Source: Pristionchus mayeri
Taxonomy: Eukaryota; Nematoda; Chromadorea; Rhabditida; Neodiplogasteridae
Direction of reading: 5' to 3'
Assembly (NCBI GenBank): GCA_036245805.1
Contig: BTRK01000005.1
Coordinates: forward strand, 3,100,001 to 3,164,000
DNA length: 64,000 nt
Of this stretch, positions 50,164 through 61,193 are shown one piece after another (the first letter of the stretch is position 1; each line of letters begins with the position of its first letter). Under the pieces are notes generated by a model. That model was given only the letters and a program-made list of their open reading frames with translations. It had not been told where the DNA came from and searched no databases. The translations under genes and the position numbers were made by a program.

Positions 50164-51738
50164 ACAAATATACATCAAATATCTTCTTTCGGATCAAAGA
50201 CTCTCTTTTCACGTATATAGGGATGATCCAGTGTGGATCTTATTCGAGGGCAAGCGAAAAAGTTTGATCACAGCGATTCGGTATTTACGTATAAAATATA
50301 GCACGAAGAACGCATCAATGCAGGGGAAAATCACAGTAATAAGGGCGATAATGTTGCCGAAAAATGAGTGAGAAGCCTGAATGATGAAAATGCAATGATT
50401 GAGAATAGGAAACACATCATTTTTTTCTCGTCTCATAGATCCATCAAAACAAAACCAAATCAAAACAAAACGAAAACAGAGTGCAGTCAATAAGATATTT
50501 ATGGTGCAACTCACCTGTGATGGGACCGAAAAGAAGCATTATCGTGAGTGGAATGTAGGAGAACACGGTCGGGATACTGGCCTGTATGTATCTTTGTCAA
50601 AATGTTTGCCAAAATTCATTATTGAAAAAACACACGAAGCATGAAAACAAAAACAAAAGAAAAAAACACACGATGCATCAAAACAATAACAAAAGAAAAA
50701 CACAACTGCATCAAAACAAAACTAAATGTGCACTCTGTATTCACCTGAACGAGTAGCGCCTGGAAGAGCTGCTTCTGCATACGAATGGTTGCCGTTGACA
50801 CCTTTGTACCCGAAGACCTGAACTCAACAAATCATATTGTGGGAGAGCGTCACGGTTTTTAGAGACCAACAATTATGTCTGAGATCCATACTTTGTGAAG
50901 CATTTTTTCATAAGACTTCTATTTGTAATATACTGGCGAAATGGTCAGACGGAAAATGCATTACGCGCATTACCCAATTAGCATGAGGCCCAGGTAGACG
51001 TATAGTAGACGTACTCATATATTTTGCCCCGGCGCACAGATACATGATTTATTAAAAGAATACCTGATCGCTTGGTTCGTTTTGGTGATGCAGAATTGGA
51101 TGACGGCTCCGGTTCCGCCGACGAGCAGCAGGAAAACCGAAAGGGAGACGCAGGAATCGGCATTCCATGATATTGTGTTGGTCAGTGCATCCGTACTCTG
51201 ATATTTAGAGTCATTAATTAATAAAAAAATATTTAAAAAATATAAATTTGACTGCATGAGATGCTTACGCTCATTGCCAGAATGAGAAATCCCCTGTGTG
51301 GATCGTGCAGGTCGATCCCGTAGATTTGTTGCATTTCGTATGGCACTAATCGCCTGGAAAAAAACACAATTACAAATTACGCATGGGAGTTAGAGAAATG
51401 AAACCACTGGCACTTAATTCTGAATCGTCTGACTCTCTTCAGTTTGCACGCTCTCTCGCCGGTCAGAGAGACGAGAGAGCGTGCAAACAGAAGAGCATGT
51501 CGAATGATTTTTTTAAACCCCGAATTTAAAAAAAATGTATGTATTACGCATGAAGTGTACACAGAAAACATGATACGGCGGAAACCTTCTCTGATCAGTC
51601 GGTGCCATTCCAAGTGCCACTGTAGTTACGAAAGTTCCGATATAGAGGACATAGAAGACGACCGCGGTTGTTACCCAGTGTTTTCTGCTCCATTTGTCGG
51701 TACGTGAACCAGAGCCACTAAAAGGTAAACTCTGCTCT

Positions 51739-51884
51739 GGGGTTCCCACCAATTGGGCTATTGGGCATGTTTTGAATCATGTTCAGTAATATTTCATGCA
51801 CTATATGTGCGAACAATATAGCGCACCTGAAACATAACTCAAAACGATATAAATGATGCTCAATACGCACAATTGGGGAACCCA
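51739..51884. mobile_element. Palindromic MITE (copy 2 of 3)
   Basis: Arms ggttcccaccaattgggc... and (complement) ...aattggggaaccc; core pairs tttcatgcactata / tatagcgcacctgaaa. It lies in an intron of the dead Str receptor and belongs to the family of 19651-19796. Confidence 0.75.
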
Positions 51885-52402
51885 AAACTCTGCTCGGTTA
51901 GATATTCAAAAAGTTAAAACAAATCCCCATCTATTTCAAAAGGGCGCTTTTTTGTTACCCCTACTTTAGCGAATGATATATATTGTCGACACTGACTGTC
52001 ATGTTTTTTTTTGTTTGATATTCTTACCGAGTAACAGTTTTGTATCGATACACGAAGTGGTAGGCAAGAATGAGATAAGTTTGAAAGAAAGTAACGATGA
52101 AAATGAGACAATACACAGTCGACAAGGCCACTGCAAACGATTTTGGGTTTGGTTATTGATTGTTCCTTGTTTTTTTCTCAATATTGAAATGAAAATTAGA
52201 ATGTTTAATTAAACCCTCACCCCCATGTATGATCAGTCCTGGTTTTCTGGGAAAGAATACAAACCCCGAGGAAGTCATATGAATTAACGGAAAATGTGTG
52301 ATTGCTATTCCATACTACTGAATTCGTAATCACACTGTCCCCTTCGACCCAAATGTGTACGATAGTAGTGATAATGTTGCATACAGCAAAGAACGCAAGT
52401 AT

Positions 52403-53666
52403 TAGGTTGGTCATAAAGTTTTGCGCGATTTCGGACCCCAAGTTTGAGTTCGTATATTTTCTTTTGCTCAAATCGCCACGTATTGTCCTGATGACGTTAT
52501 TTAGGGACATGTTCGACCTTTAGAAAAATATAGTTGAAATATTCCAAGTATTTCTACTAAGCGAGAAATCAAGATCTGCGTAACTTTGAATTTTTCAGAA
52601 AAAATAAGATTTTATTTAAAGTTGCTGTACTTCGCAGATAAATTTTTAGATGGAGACTCACAAAGTTTATTAAAAAGCACTAGGCGTACACTACCTAGTT
52701 TCAAAAAGAGAGACCTGCCGAATTCGAAATGGGCTTCGTAGAGGTCAATGAAACCCAGGCACTTAGAAAAATAAGATTTCTATCGAGCAAATTACCTGTT
52801 TCGAGGATTGACGCAGGTGACCTATACCTATGGGCGCTGTAATCACTACTTACATGGTTCTCTATTATATTAATATTTAAGAGCCCAGTTTTCTCTCTCA
52901 TCTAAAAACGTGATATTTGTAACTCAATTATTTTGCAAAGAAAACGTCAAAAAACTTGACATGGAGGGTCTTCAAGCACGGCTCACCCTAGAAAAAGTAG
53001 CGACCTCCACAATATTCCTAAATAGTGAGTGATAGGGCAAGGGTTGTTCGTTAATTTTAACAGGAAAGTACCGCCCTTCAAATCACATGTCTAGCACAAA
53101 AAAGCCTAAAGTGTGTATTTCGATGTTCTAAATTGGGCACCTAAAATCCGAAGAACCATGTTCGTGAATGGAGAGCCCCATTATCCCCCAAAGGGAATTT
53201 TGACTTGTACTGGAAAGGTAGTTCACAATCATGAATAATTTAAAAATCAAGAACTGTCGGCATAGATATAGTACTCCAAAACTTACCTTGACAAGTGCCA
53301 TTAAAACCCACAGATCGGATTACGCGCATATTTCTAATATGCCCTTTGTGGCTGGTCAGTCTCAACACCACCAGTACGATATATTCCCATCATACTTTAC
53401 TACTGTGGTTTAGATTGGGTCCTATCTCCGTTCTAAATGAAAATCAAATCCTTTGAAAAGTCAGGTCGTTGATCATCCACATGAAGTTTGGAACATCGCC
53501 TTATTCTTTTCCTTGACCGTACAGATCTATGATAGTGTACTCTAAAGAGAGTATAAAAGCCTCTATCTGCCACTAAAAGATCTACGTTGATTGGACAACA
53601 ACGAACGATTGTAGATGCAAAAATGCACTTTAGTCAAAATCGCGCAAAACTTTATGACCAATCTGA
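52403..53666. mobile_element. Mariner-TIR element, about 1.26 kb (copy 2)
   Basis: TTAGGTTGGTCATAAAGTTT ... aactttatgaccaatctga with TA on both sides. The insertion splits exon 2 of the Str pseudogene: joining the flanks over a single TA restores alignment with the intact paralogue. Same length class and similar interior as 37435-38699; no transposase motif. Confidence 0.85.
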
Positions 53667-53683
53667 TAAATAACGATAATAAC

Positions 53684-54729
53684 CTTAAATTTGGATAATA
53701 TCAGTGATTTTAATCATCGAAGAATGATATACGGACTCCATGTGCAAGCTACTATAACATGCAATCTTAAAGATGTAAAACAATCATCAGGATACTAAAA
53801 ATGACCATTATAATATCATGAATGAGTTCATGATATGCGTTGTTTATTTAGCTGATCACGATGGGAGCCTGAGATTAATGAAGCGCAATTTCTGGGGTTA
53901 ATGAGACGAGATGTGACGAAATACATGATGAAACGATCACTACCCAAATACTTCGAATTCACATTTTTAGAAGCATGCGCTTGCATTTCGGTGTCAAGGT
54001 AAATTTCATCACAGTTATATTGTGATACGTTAGTCGACGGTCTTAAGGAAATACTGCCATTAGATAATCGTAATAACTACTAAGACTTCAAAAGCAAAAG
54101 GATGGATAGCATTGTATTGTTATCACTTCTGCATCGAGTAGGCATATTATCTCTAGGGACGCTTATTCTGGACTGACTTTATTGTATGTTCACTCCGAAA
54201 GTCGAACACTTACCTTAATGCACTATTGGGCGGAAATTCATGAATATTGTATTTGCGAGCGCAAATCTCACACATATTACCCTTGGCCAGACTTAATTTT
54301 TTGAAAAAAAAACATTACAAAACATCTCGATAAAACTGAAAGGTAAATTGTACTCCCGACTTCGCGAATGGACGCGCGGGAGAATACTGGTGTCAACTTC
54401 AGATTGAATATATACACTACAATTTTTCACTCTATTTGCAGCAAGTATATGTTTTTTCCACGACCTAACGAGACTACTTTGAGCGAGAGCATTGGCTATG
54501 AGCTGGTTTATTATTTGATAATTTCGTACTAATATTTTCTAGCTGCGCAAGCTCCTATGCAAAGGTTTTCCGCGATGACTATCATTCCGAAAGAATCATC
54601 CGAAAGAATCGAAAGAAGTATTTTCGTAACTGCTCACCAGTCGTCACCTGTTAGAGTGATGTTCAGTATCCGGGTACAACTATACAAAACCGATTTCCCT
54701 CGAGACCAGTTATTTATATTTCCGAATTA
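53684..54729. other. Spacer, no gene seen
   Basis: Where the missing first exon of the Str pseudogene would be expected I find no TM1-like exon. The plus frame at 54557-54769 runs into the adjacent transposon end and has no domain. Confidence 0.4.
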
Positions 54730-55805
54730 CAGGGTGCGAGAAAAGTATGGTGACAAATATTATGTGTAATATCTCACGAGCTCGCAATCATCATGCATCC
54801 AGGTTGGGCCTCAATATACTTGAGCATAATAGCTCCAAGATATTCATCTTAGTTTCCCACCAAGGATCTCTGGCTCGTCGAGATGCGCAAATTTCAACTT
54901 GAAATTTATGATGCCTGGACCCGCAGCTCATTTTTCGTGCAAATGATAATTCCAAAAATTCGGATAAGTATTATCTATCTATTTTAACTTGATTAAATAG
55001 AGAAACCATTCAGGATTATATTACTTTTGCTTACCTAGCGCTTTTAAATAACGGAGAAATATCAACTTAACGAGCGCATACTTTGATGATGACAAAAAAA
55101 CCTGAAAAATGACATTTTCAGTTTTCATATTCAGTATGCATATTTCTTAACATAAATTTGTATCACATATTTCGCGGTCAAATTATGAATTTTGGATGTG
55201 TCAAATTGAATCAAAACAGGGTCATAATATCAGAATCAGATATGGGAAAATATCCCTGATATGACCAGTTGGGAGAATTTCGAACAATCTAAAGATCCAG
55301 GTTCCCAATCCCAAAGGAATCTGAATGCATAATTACGTTCCTGAGCGGTTGAGTATCATACAAAATATAATGCGATTATAATAACTTTCGAGATTAATGA
55401 ATGCAACTTCTGAGTACACAAAATATTTTTCGAAGGCCGTTCCTAAGAAAAACATTTAAAATTTCTTACTGGTGTAGAACCTAACCCCCGAAGTAAATGC
55501 ATCACATATTTAGACTTATGTATTGTTGCACTTATCTGAAAAAATGGGTTGAATGCTTCATCTATATCGGTGTTCTAATAAGGCTACAAAGAACACATCG
55601 CATTTAGTATCGTAAAAATGCTATTTTTATGCATCATTTCTTTGATAAGTTAATACTCACAAGCAAGTAGGAATACCTCTATGTAATTTATAAATTAATT
55701 AGGTAAATATCTAAGGAACACAATGTAGCAAATAGAGAAAATTTGAAACAGTGTGCATCGAGTAGGGTGAAATTGATTTTGTCACCATACTTTTCTCGCA
55801 CCCTG
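54730..55805. mobile_element. Tc1-type TIR element, non-autonomous, 1.08 kb
   Basis: CAGGGTGCGAGAAAAGTATG at 54730 is repeated in inverse at 55778-55805 (catacttttctcgcaccctg); TA lies on each side. The TIR extends through ggtgacaaa. The interior is AT-rich with no transposase, so it depends on an element elsewhere. Confidence 0.85.
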
Positions 55806-56614
55806 TAAACAACAGATCGAAAAGCTACAAAAAGTGCGCAAAGGAGATTAATCATGACATTGAGAATAACGCTGGCACCTATCATAATCGAATTAAATTT
55901 GTATTAATGGATTTGCATTTTAAAAACGCGCTTGTGCTGGGTCAAGTCCAGTGGGAACACCTGGGGCGCGTGAAAGTGAACATTTGTAAAAGATATAATT
56001 GTTTAATCGAAATGAATCTCGAATATAGGAATGAAAGCTACAAATGTCAAATGTGGACGGAGGTGGGCGGAAATAAATATAATGAGATCTTTAGCCAATA
56101 AAGAGCTCACATAACTGCTTCGTGATGTCACAGGTTGAGAGTATTACCTGATATTCAACCCGTTCTTCGAGGCACTTGAAACACAAGCGCACGATACTTT
56201 TTCTCCTGAATTTCACCCTGTCTCAGAATTTGCGTTAGTTATGTTAGTTATAGTGACCCACCATACGATATTCTCTCAAATTACTTATGTTCGTACAGTT
56301 TTTCGCACGATTGTTGTTCGAGGGAGAAAGGAAAACACAGATTTTAATATTTTGTTTAGGAGAAAATCATCGGTCAGAAACAATAACATTGATTATTCTG
56401 CAACGATTCCGCTTTCATGCGACACATTGTTATCATCAAGCGACACGGAAATTTGAATATTTCCAAAGTAAGCATGTCAACTGTACAAAACAATAACAGT
56501 AAATCAGCCGGGAGGCATAATCGTTCGGTTACTATAAAACTCCGAGATTCGAACTGGAAAAAATACTAATTCGCTTCTCCAGCATCAACACCAATTTCAT
56601 CAATTTGAGGGAGA
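55806..56614. other. Spacer upstream of small secreted gene
   Basis: No gene is supported. A TATAAA at 56533-56538, about 80 bp before the start codon of the next gene, is a plausible TATA box. A minus frame at 55806-55890 is hydrophobic (IGASVILNVMINLLCALFVAF) and could be a lone receptor TM1 relic, but nothing connects to it. Confidence 0.4.
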
Positions 56615-57129
56615 ATGTTTGCCCGTGCCTGCCTTCTCCTCTTTGTTATCTCTATTGTGGCTACTGCTGCAGCTGTTGCTAACAGAGAGGTACAACAAAG
56701 TTGAATATGTTCAAATCCTGAGAAACTATCACCCATTTTTCTGAAAAATGCATTAGTTTCAGAAGCGCGATGTGGGCGATTCCTTCACAAACCCGTTATC
56801 TGTAAGCTTCCTTTCCATGGTTTAGTAAACGCCTGATCATCACCATGTTACCATATTTAGGTAATCCTGAATCCGCTCAAAGTCGTCTGGGCAACAGTCG
56901 ATGATTTCTTGCTCAAACCGATTCGCGTATGTGTTTTTTTTGTGAAATGAACTTTTTTGTGAAGTGGACTGATGAGATGACAAGTTTTCTTTGTCAAAAA
57001 TAAAACATGGGAATTCATCGAAAAATAGTTGACGAAATATTGAAAAATTTGTCATTTCAGGTTGGTCTTGGAATGGAGACAAATGCCCAGCCTACGAAAG
57101 AAGAAGCGCAAGTGTTGAAAAGTGTTTAA
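56615..57129 (+). CDS. Small secreted protein, 82 residues
   Basis: Four exons: 56615-56689, 56763-56801, 56861-56926 and 57061-57129, all phase 0. Residues 1-22 (MFARACLLLFVISIVATAAAVA) form a clear signal peptide, followed by a possible dibasic cleavage (NREKRDVGD). The mature part is acidic-to-neutral with 'VILNPLKVVWATVDDFLLKPIR' and no Cys. I do not recognise a family. The KR site could indicate a propeptide, but a neuropeptide is not supported because no repeated amidation motif (GKR) is present. AATAAA follows 34 bases after the stop. Confidence 0.7.
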
Positions 57130-57162
57130 TACAATATTGTTAGTGCATTCAGTATACAATAC

Positions 57163-57168
57163 AATAAA
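57163..57168 (+). terminator. AATAAA polyadenylation signal
   Basis: AATAAA 34 bases after the stop codon of the 82-residue secreted protein gene, followed by a T-run, as expected for a nematode 3' end. Confidence 0.65.
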
Positions 57169-57371
57169 TGCTTTTTTTGTCACGCAATTGACTGTTTTGA
57201 TTTTTCGCAAAATTTAGTTTACACCTGTCCAACGTAAAGACATGCCATTCGAATTGGCCGAAGCCAAACACAGATTATATATCAACATCTTTTCGTATTC
57301 CAATCGTTGATAAATTGGTAGAACAAATCTGTATCTTTGTTGAATAAATATCACATTTCTGCAGTCTAGCA

Positions 57372-57925
57372 ATGTCTGTAATCGACTACACAAGGCCTGT
57401 TCAATGCAGTTGTGTTGCGGAGGTGGGGATTACAGCTCTATTCGTTCTTGTCATGTGAGTTTTGGATTATTCCTGCTAAAATATTGTTCAAATACACATT
57501 TTTCGAATTACTCCCTTGGTTATTTGATCGAAATAATTAGTTGCAGAGCTTTAGCCGCGAGTCTGGCGTATGTCTGCTACACTCTTCGCTCTTACCCTGC
57601 AGAGGCAATCCAGGCATATCTTGCAGCTATTTTTATTATTTTATATGCACAAATTGCTACAATTGTGAAGAAAACAAACATGCAGAGACGTGTGTGATCG
57701 CAAATTCAGACAATCTTCGTCAGACTCTCTCGCTCTCGATCAATATCTCTCGCGCATGCAAGATGTTGAGCTCAATGAACGTGAGAAGGCTAACGACCCT
57801 CGACTGGGAAATGATGGTTAGTCAATAAGCAAAGAGCAAAAACTATTTGAACAACTGCATTTGCAGATGGTCTCCCGGAACGCATTCCGAATACACACGT
57901 CGGAGCAGCAATTAATGGGACATAG
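57372..57925 (+). CDS. Small one-TM protein with CSC motif
   Basis: Exon 1 is 57372-57454 (MSVIDYTRPVQCSCVAEVGI...VLV), exon 2 starts 57547 (ALAASLAYVCYTLRSYP), a polar exon ends 57816 (SRMQDVELNEREKAN...GND), and the last exon is 57867-57925 (GLPERIPNTHVGAAINGT). One membrane segment covers about residues 17-42, with a short Cys-bearing N-terminus and a charged tail. The paralogue at 59873 confirms exons 1, 2 and 3 by sequence. The junction between exons 2 and 3 is unresolved: no GT donor in the needed phase is visible after AIQ, so either a non-standard donor is used or the frame is broken. Family not recognised. Confidence 0.5.
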
Positions 57926-58390
57926 TTCGAGGAAATCGTGTACGACGATTAATATTGTTCATTGATTCATTTGATGCATCATCATTATCTCGCTTTGGTA
58001 TCTAATTTTCGTCGTTTACTTTTGTCTAACCGTCGCATCGCATAATTATTTAACCGATTCTAATTTTTTGTGGGCATTTATTTAATGAAGTCGCTTCTTC
58101 CCTGCAATCATTTTTCATCATAAATATAAGATGATACAACTACATATATAAAGCAAATTCAACGTAGTATCTTTTTGAAATAACTGTCTGCATTTGTGGA
58201 ATCATGAATCATTTTCCTGTTTTCGCCTCCACCCCCTCGTCCCAGTGTAAAAAACGTAAACTCATTCACGCTGCACTAACTAATCTCATCTCTATTTGCC
58301 CCCCCCCCCAAAGTCGCTGATGACTAATGCACATTGCACACTATTACCCAATCTCTAGAAACGATGTTATCTCAGGGGAAGTAGGGTATA

Positions 58391-59640
58391 TTAGGTTGAA
58401 CAGAAAGTCTTTATCCACTGTTTTGCTCGATCACTGCTCAGTGCAGGATACCTTTGGTGTTCCCTCGCCTCTAGTCAATAACACATGACAAAGGGACTAT
58501 GTGGTCAACAACTCCCCATTCCACGCCTTTCATTCTGCCACTAGTAAGACCACGATGTTTGTTCCCACGGCCTTGCACATCCGCAACGTTCTGTTATTCG
58601 TATTTCTCTCTCACACTACAATGAAGGAATAGGAACGTCAGTTGGCTGAAGTGTACGATTCATATGCCACTCACTACCAGACCATGCGCAATTGGTACCA
58701 ACTCTTCGAGAAGGGGGACTTTTCCATGGATGATCATGACCGGTCTGGGAGGCCACCCGAGCTGGATTTGGATGCGCTACGGATCGTAGTGGAATTGGAT
58801 CCTTCCCAAATACCCGCGACATGGCAGCCACACTTGGGGTATCGCAAAGCACCATCGTAAAATGATTGGTCTCCATTGGCAAGAAGAAGAAGCTAGGCCG
58901 TTTCATACCCCACAAATTGACCCAAGACCAGTTTGACCACCGTGTCGACGATTCCCTTTCTCTACTCACTCTTCACGCTGGAGATCGATGGTTGGACCGT
59001 CTCATAACAGGGGTCGAGAAGTGGGTCTGCTATGAGAATCACCATAGGAGGGCACAGTGGGTGGATGTCAATGAGACCCCACAGGACGTCGCAAAGCCTG
59101 GCCTTCACCCTATGAAAATCTTGCTCTCTGCCTGGTGGGGGGTGGATGGCCCGATTTACTGGGAGCTCCTACCCGAGAAGCGGATAATTACTGAATATGT
59201 CTACACTAAACAACTACGGAATCTCAAGAAGAAATTCGCACAATCTGCCCTGAACGGCAAGAAAGTGTACTATCAACACGATAACGCCCGACCCCATGTT
59301 GCACGGCAGGTCAAGCAGGAGCTGTCCAAATAAGGCTGGATGGTTCTCCCTCATACACCGTATTCTCCTGACTTGGCCCCTTCGGATTATTGGTTGTTCT
59401 CGGATCTGACCCGTCATCTCGATCAGAGATCCTTCATTTCCCGTGGGGCGATCGAGGCCGCACTCAAGCAATATTTTAATTCGCGCCGAGATGGGTTCTA
59501 TAAGGAGGGAATCCATAAGTTGCCTGAACGTTGGAGATTTGTCGTAGATAACAATGGTGCATATGTTTGATTTTGCTCTTGTGCTTTATTGTCAGAAGAA
59601 GGGAAATAAAAAGTGGATAAAGACTTTCTATTCAACCTAA
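58391..59640 (+). mobile_element. Full-length mariner transposon, inactive
   Basis: TTAGGTTGAACAGAAAGTCT at 58391 mirrors agactttctattcaacctaa at the right end (59640), with TA on both sides; 1250 bp, the usual mariner length. Carries the transposase pseudogene of the next entry. It is inserted between two paralogous small-membrane-protein genes. Confidence 0.93.
58621..59570 (+). pseudogene. Mariner DD34D transposase, dead
   Basis: Recognisable order: N-terminal HTH part ('NWYQLFEKGDFSMDD', 'DRSGRPPEL'), second helix region ('MAATLGVSQSTI'), linker 'GKKKKLGRFIPHKL', then the catalytic core. The second and third aspartates are kept ('HDNARPH' and 'YSPDLAPSDY', 34 residues between them), but the first is replaced: 'TGVEKW' where mariners have TGDEKW (codon at 59023-59025). 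Further lesions: TAG at 58630, a frameshift near 58805-58815, TGA at 58863 and TAA at 59331. Transposase would cut and rejoin the TIR ends; this copy cannot. Confidence 0.93.
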
Positions 59641-59872
59641 TACATATGTGCGTGTTGCTTTGACTGTGTTGTTCACAATTTTACATAAGTTTCATCCACC
59701 CATTACAGTAGAGCTCATAATTCGGGTCACATGCTGTTCATTTCACATACTCTTTTGACCGATCACTTGACGAGGGAGTGTGGGAAATGCAGATACCAGA
59801 ACCCGATTAAGGAACCCTACAGTACAGCAGTTCAATGAAATCTAATAAGGAACTCTAGATTACATCAGTTCA

Positions 59873-60690
59873 ATGACTGTAATCGACTGCGCTCCTCCAG
59901 TTCCGTGCAACTGCGCTGCTGCAGTGGGCTTCACGACGCTGTCTGTGCTGGTCATGTGGGTTATTCCGGTGGAATTATTGGTCCCTCGTAAACTAATTCT
60001 ATATTATGTTTCCATATCATATCTGCAACATACATTTACAGTGTAGGGCCAGCCGTTTGCAACTGATATAATTCTCCGCAATGAACAAAATGCACTTTTG
60101 GACACGACAATTTCGTATGACACACGCGTTCAAACACAGATTACCAACCCAATTTCAGTGCGAGTCCCCCAATTGGGGTGATTGGGCATCATTTATATAA
60201 TTTTCAGTTATGTTTCAGGTGCGCTATTTAGTTCACATACATAGTACACCTGAAACATAACTGAAAATGATACAAGAGATGCCCAATAAGGACAATTGGG
60301 GAACTCTACTAATTACCAACCACTAATTACAGCTACTAATTACCCTCTTTGCAGTGCGCTCACCGCGAGTTTGATGTACATGTGCTACTTGCTTCGTTCG
60401 TTCTCTCCTCAGGTCATTCAGGTTTTGTTGTAAGCATACAATCAGGAGAAGACTCGAGAACATAATGTAACCGTTACATCAGAAAACCAGGCTCTCACAC
60501 ACCCAAGACTTCTCGCTAAATGAGAATGAGAAGACAGCCGGATTTCATCATGGAAACGACGGTGAGCAAATCGCCAATTATAAATTTAAAATATATATAT
60601 ATAAAATTACAATAATCCATCTTTCTTATGGACTTCTGATGGACCATCGTACTAATCGACACGTCAGAGATGCATGTAACGGGCCATAGT
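59873..60690 (+). pseudogene. Paralogue of the one-TM CSC protein, 3' end decayed
   Basis: Exons: 59873-59955 (MTVIDCAPPVPCNCAAAVGF...VLV), 60355-60421 (ALTASLMYMCYLLRSFSPQVIQ), 60483-60561 (KTRLSHTQDFSLNENEK...GND). All three join in frame and mirror the gene at 57372. The last exon is recognisable at 60639-60690 (ATGGACC...CATAG against ATGGTCT...CATAG), but the base pair before it is TG instead of the acceptor AG, and the frame meets an early TAA. It could still be made as a shortened protein if a later acceptor is used. Intron 1 carries a palindromic MITE. Confidence 0.55.
60163..60306. mobile_element. Palindromic MITE (copy 3 of 3)
   Basis: Arms gagtcccccaattggggtga... and (complement) ...caattggggaactc; the inner part ttcagttatgtttcaggtg pairs with cacctgaaacataactgaa. 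Located in intron 1 of the pseudogene at 59873. Confidence 0.8.
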
Positions 60691-60702
60691 GCTTTGCAAT
60701 TA

Positions 60703-60808
60703 GAGTTCCAAAATCGGGTATTCATCTCTTCATTTCCCACACTCTTTCGGCAGGTCGAGCGGCGAGATAGTGTGGGAAATGAAGAGACGAATACCTGATT
60801 TTGGAACT
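60703..60808. mobile_element. Hairpin MITE, about 106 bp
   Basis: agttccaaaatcgggtattc ... gaatacctgattttggaact, with further pairing of tcatttcccacact and agtgtgggaaatga around a 20-base loop. A degenerate relative with the same agtgtgggaaatg core lies near 59730-59800. Confidence 0.75.
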
Positions 60809-61193
60809 GTATTTACAATCGTTTCGCTGCATACTGATAAATATTGTGAAGTTACGATTGATTGTTTTCCCCTCATTTTCGATTGTATTCTCGCATAATT
60901 GCGCAGTGAATTGCGAATCAATGTTTATCGAGATAGTATATGGTTCAAAACACCATGCACTTGTTAGTACGAAAAAAATCACAATTTGCGTATCGATAAA
61001 TAATATGAATGTACAGCATTATTGATCCATTTAATGCACATCTATCACATTTCATGATTTCAGAAACACTCTATAAGATGTCATAGCATTACAATGAAAT
61101 CTATGAGAAATAGTGGTGTTGCGTGAAAACAATAGAACATACTATTTCTTATAAACGGAAAAAAAGGGTGCAAACGTTCTTTTCGTTGCCTAA

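Larger units (their letters stand above)
50209..53683 (-). pseudogene. Str-superfamily 7TM receptor, disrupted
   Basis: Inverted paralogue of the receptor at 41159-43464. Recognisable pieces: exon 2 split by a transposon (53669-53683 and 52340-52402, 'LAFFAVCNII...VHIWVEG'), exon 3 near 52230-52285 ('HMTSSGFVFFPRKPG'), exon 4 near 52032-52134 ('FFQTYLILAYHFVYRY'), exon 5 near 51590-51722 ('WSRKHWVTTAVVFY'), exon 6 (51270-51355), exon 7 (51055-51195), exon 8 (50752-50817), exon 9 (50511-50577) and exon 10 (50209-50373, 'PCIDAFFVLYFIRKYR'). Lesions: the 1264-bp insertion in exon 2, loss of the GT after VEG (gacagt instead of gtaagc), loss of the exon 3 acceptor AG (ccgtt instead of gcagtt), a two-base deficit at the start of exon 10, and no exon 1. 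Most other exons remain open, so death was recent. Confidence 0.88.

Noticed and set aside
55688..55885. Minus-strand hydrophobic frame resembling a receptor TM1
   Set aside because: Half of it is the terminus of the Tc1-type element, no acceptor or following exon fits, and it does not match exon 1 of the Str paralogue.
57650..57715. GC donor (CAG/gcatat) for exon 2 of the one-TM gene at 57372
   Set aside because: It matches the paralogue's exon end, but the resulting phase does not join the next exon in frame, so it is left unresolved.
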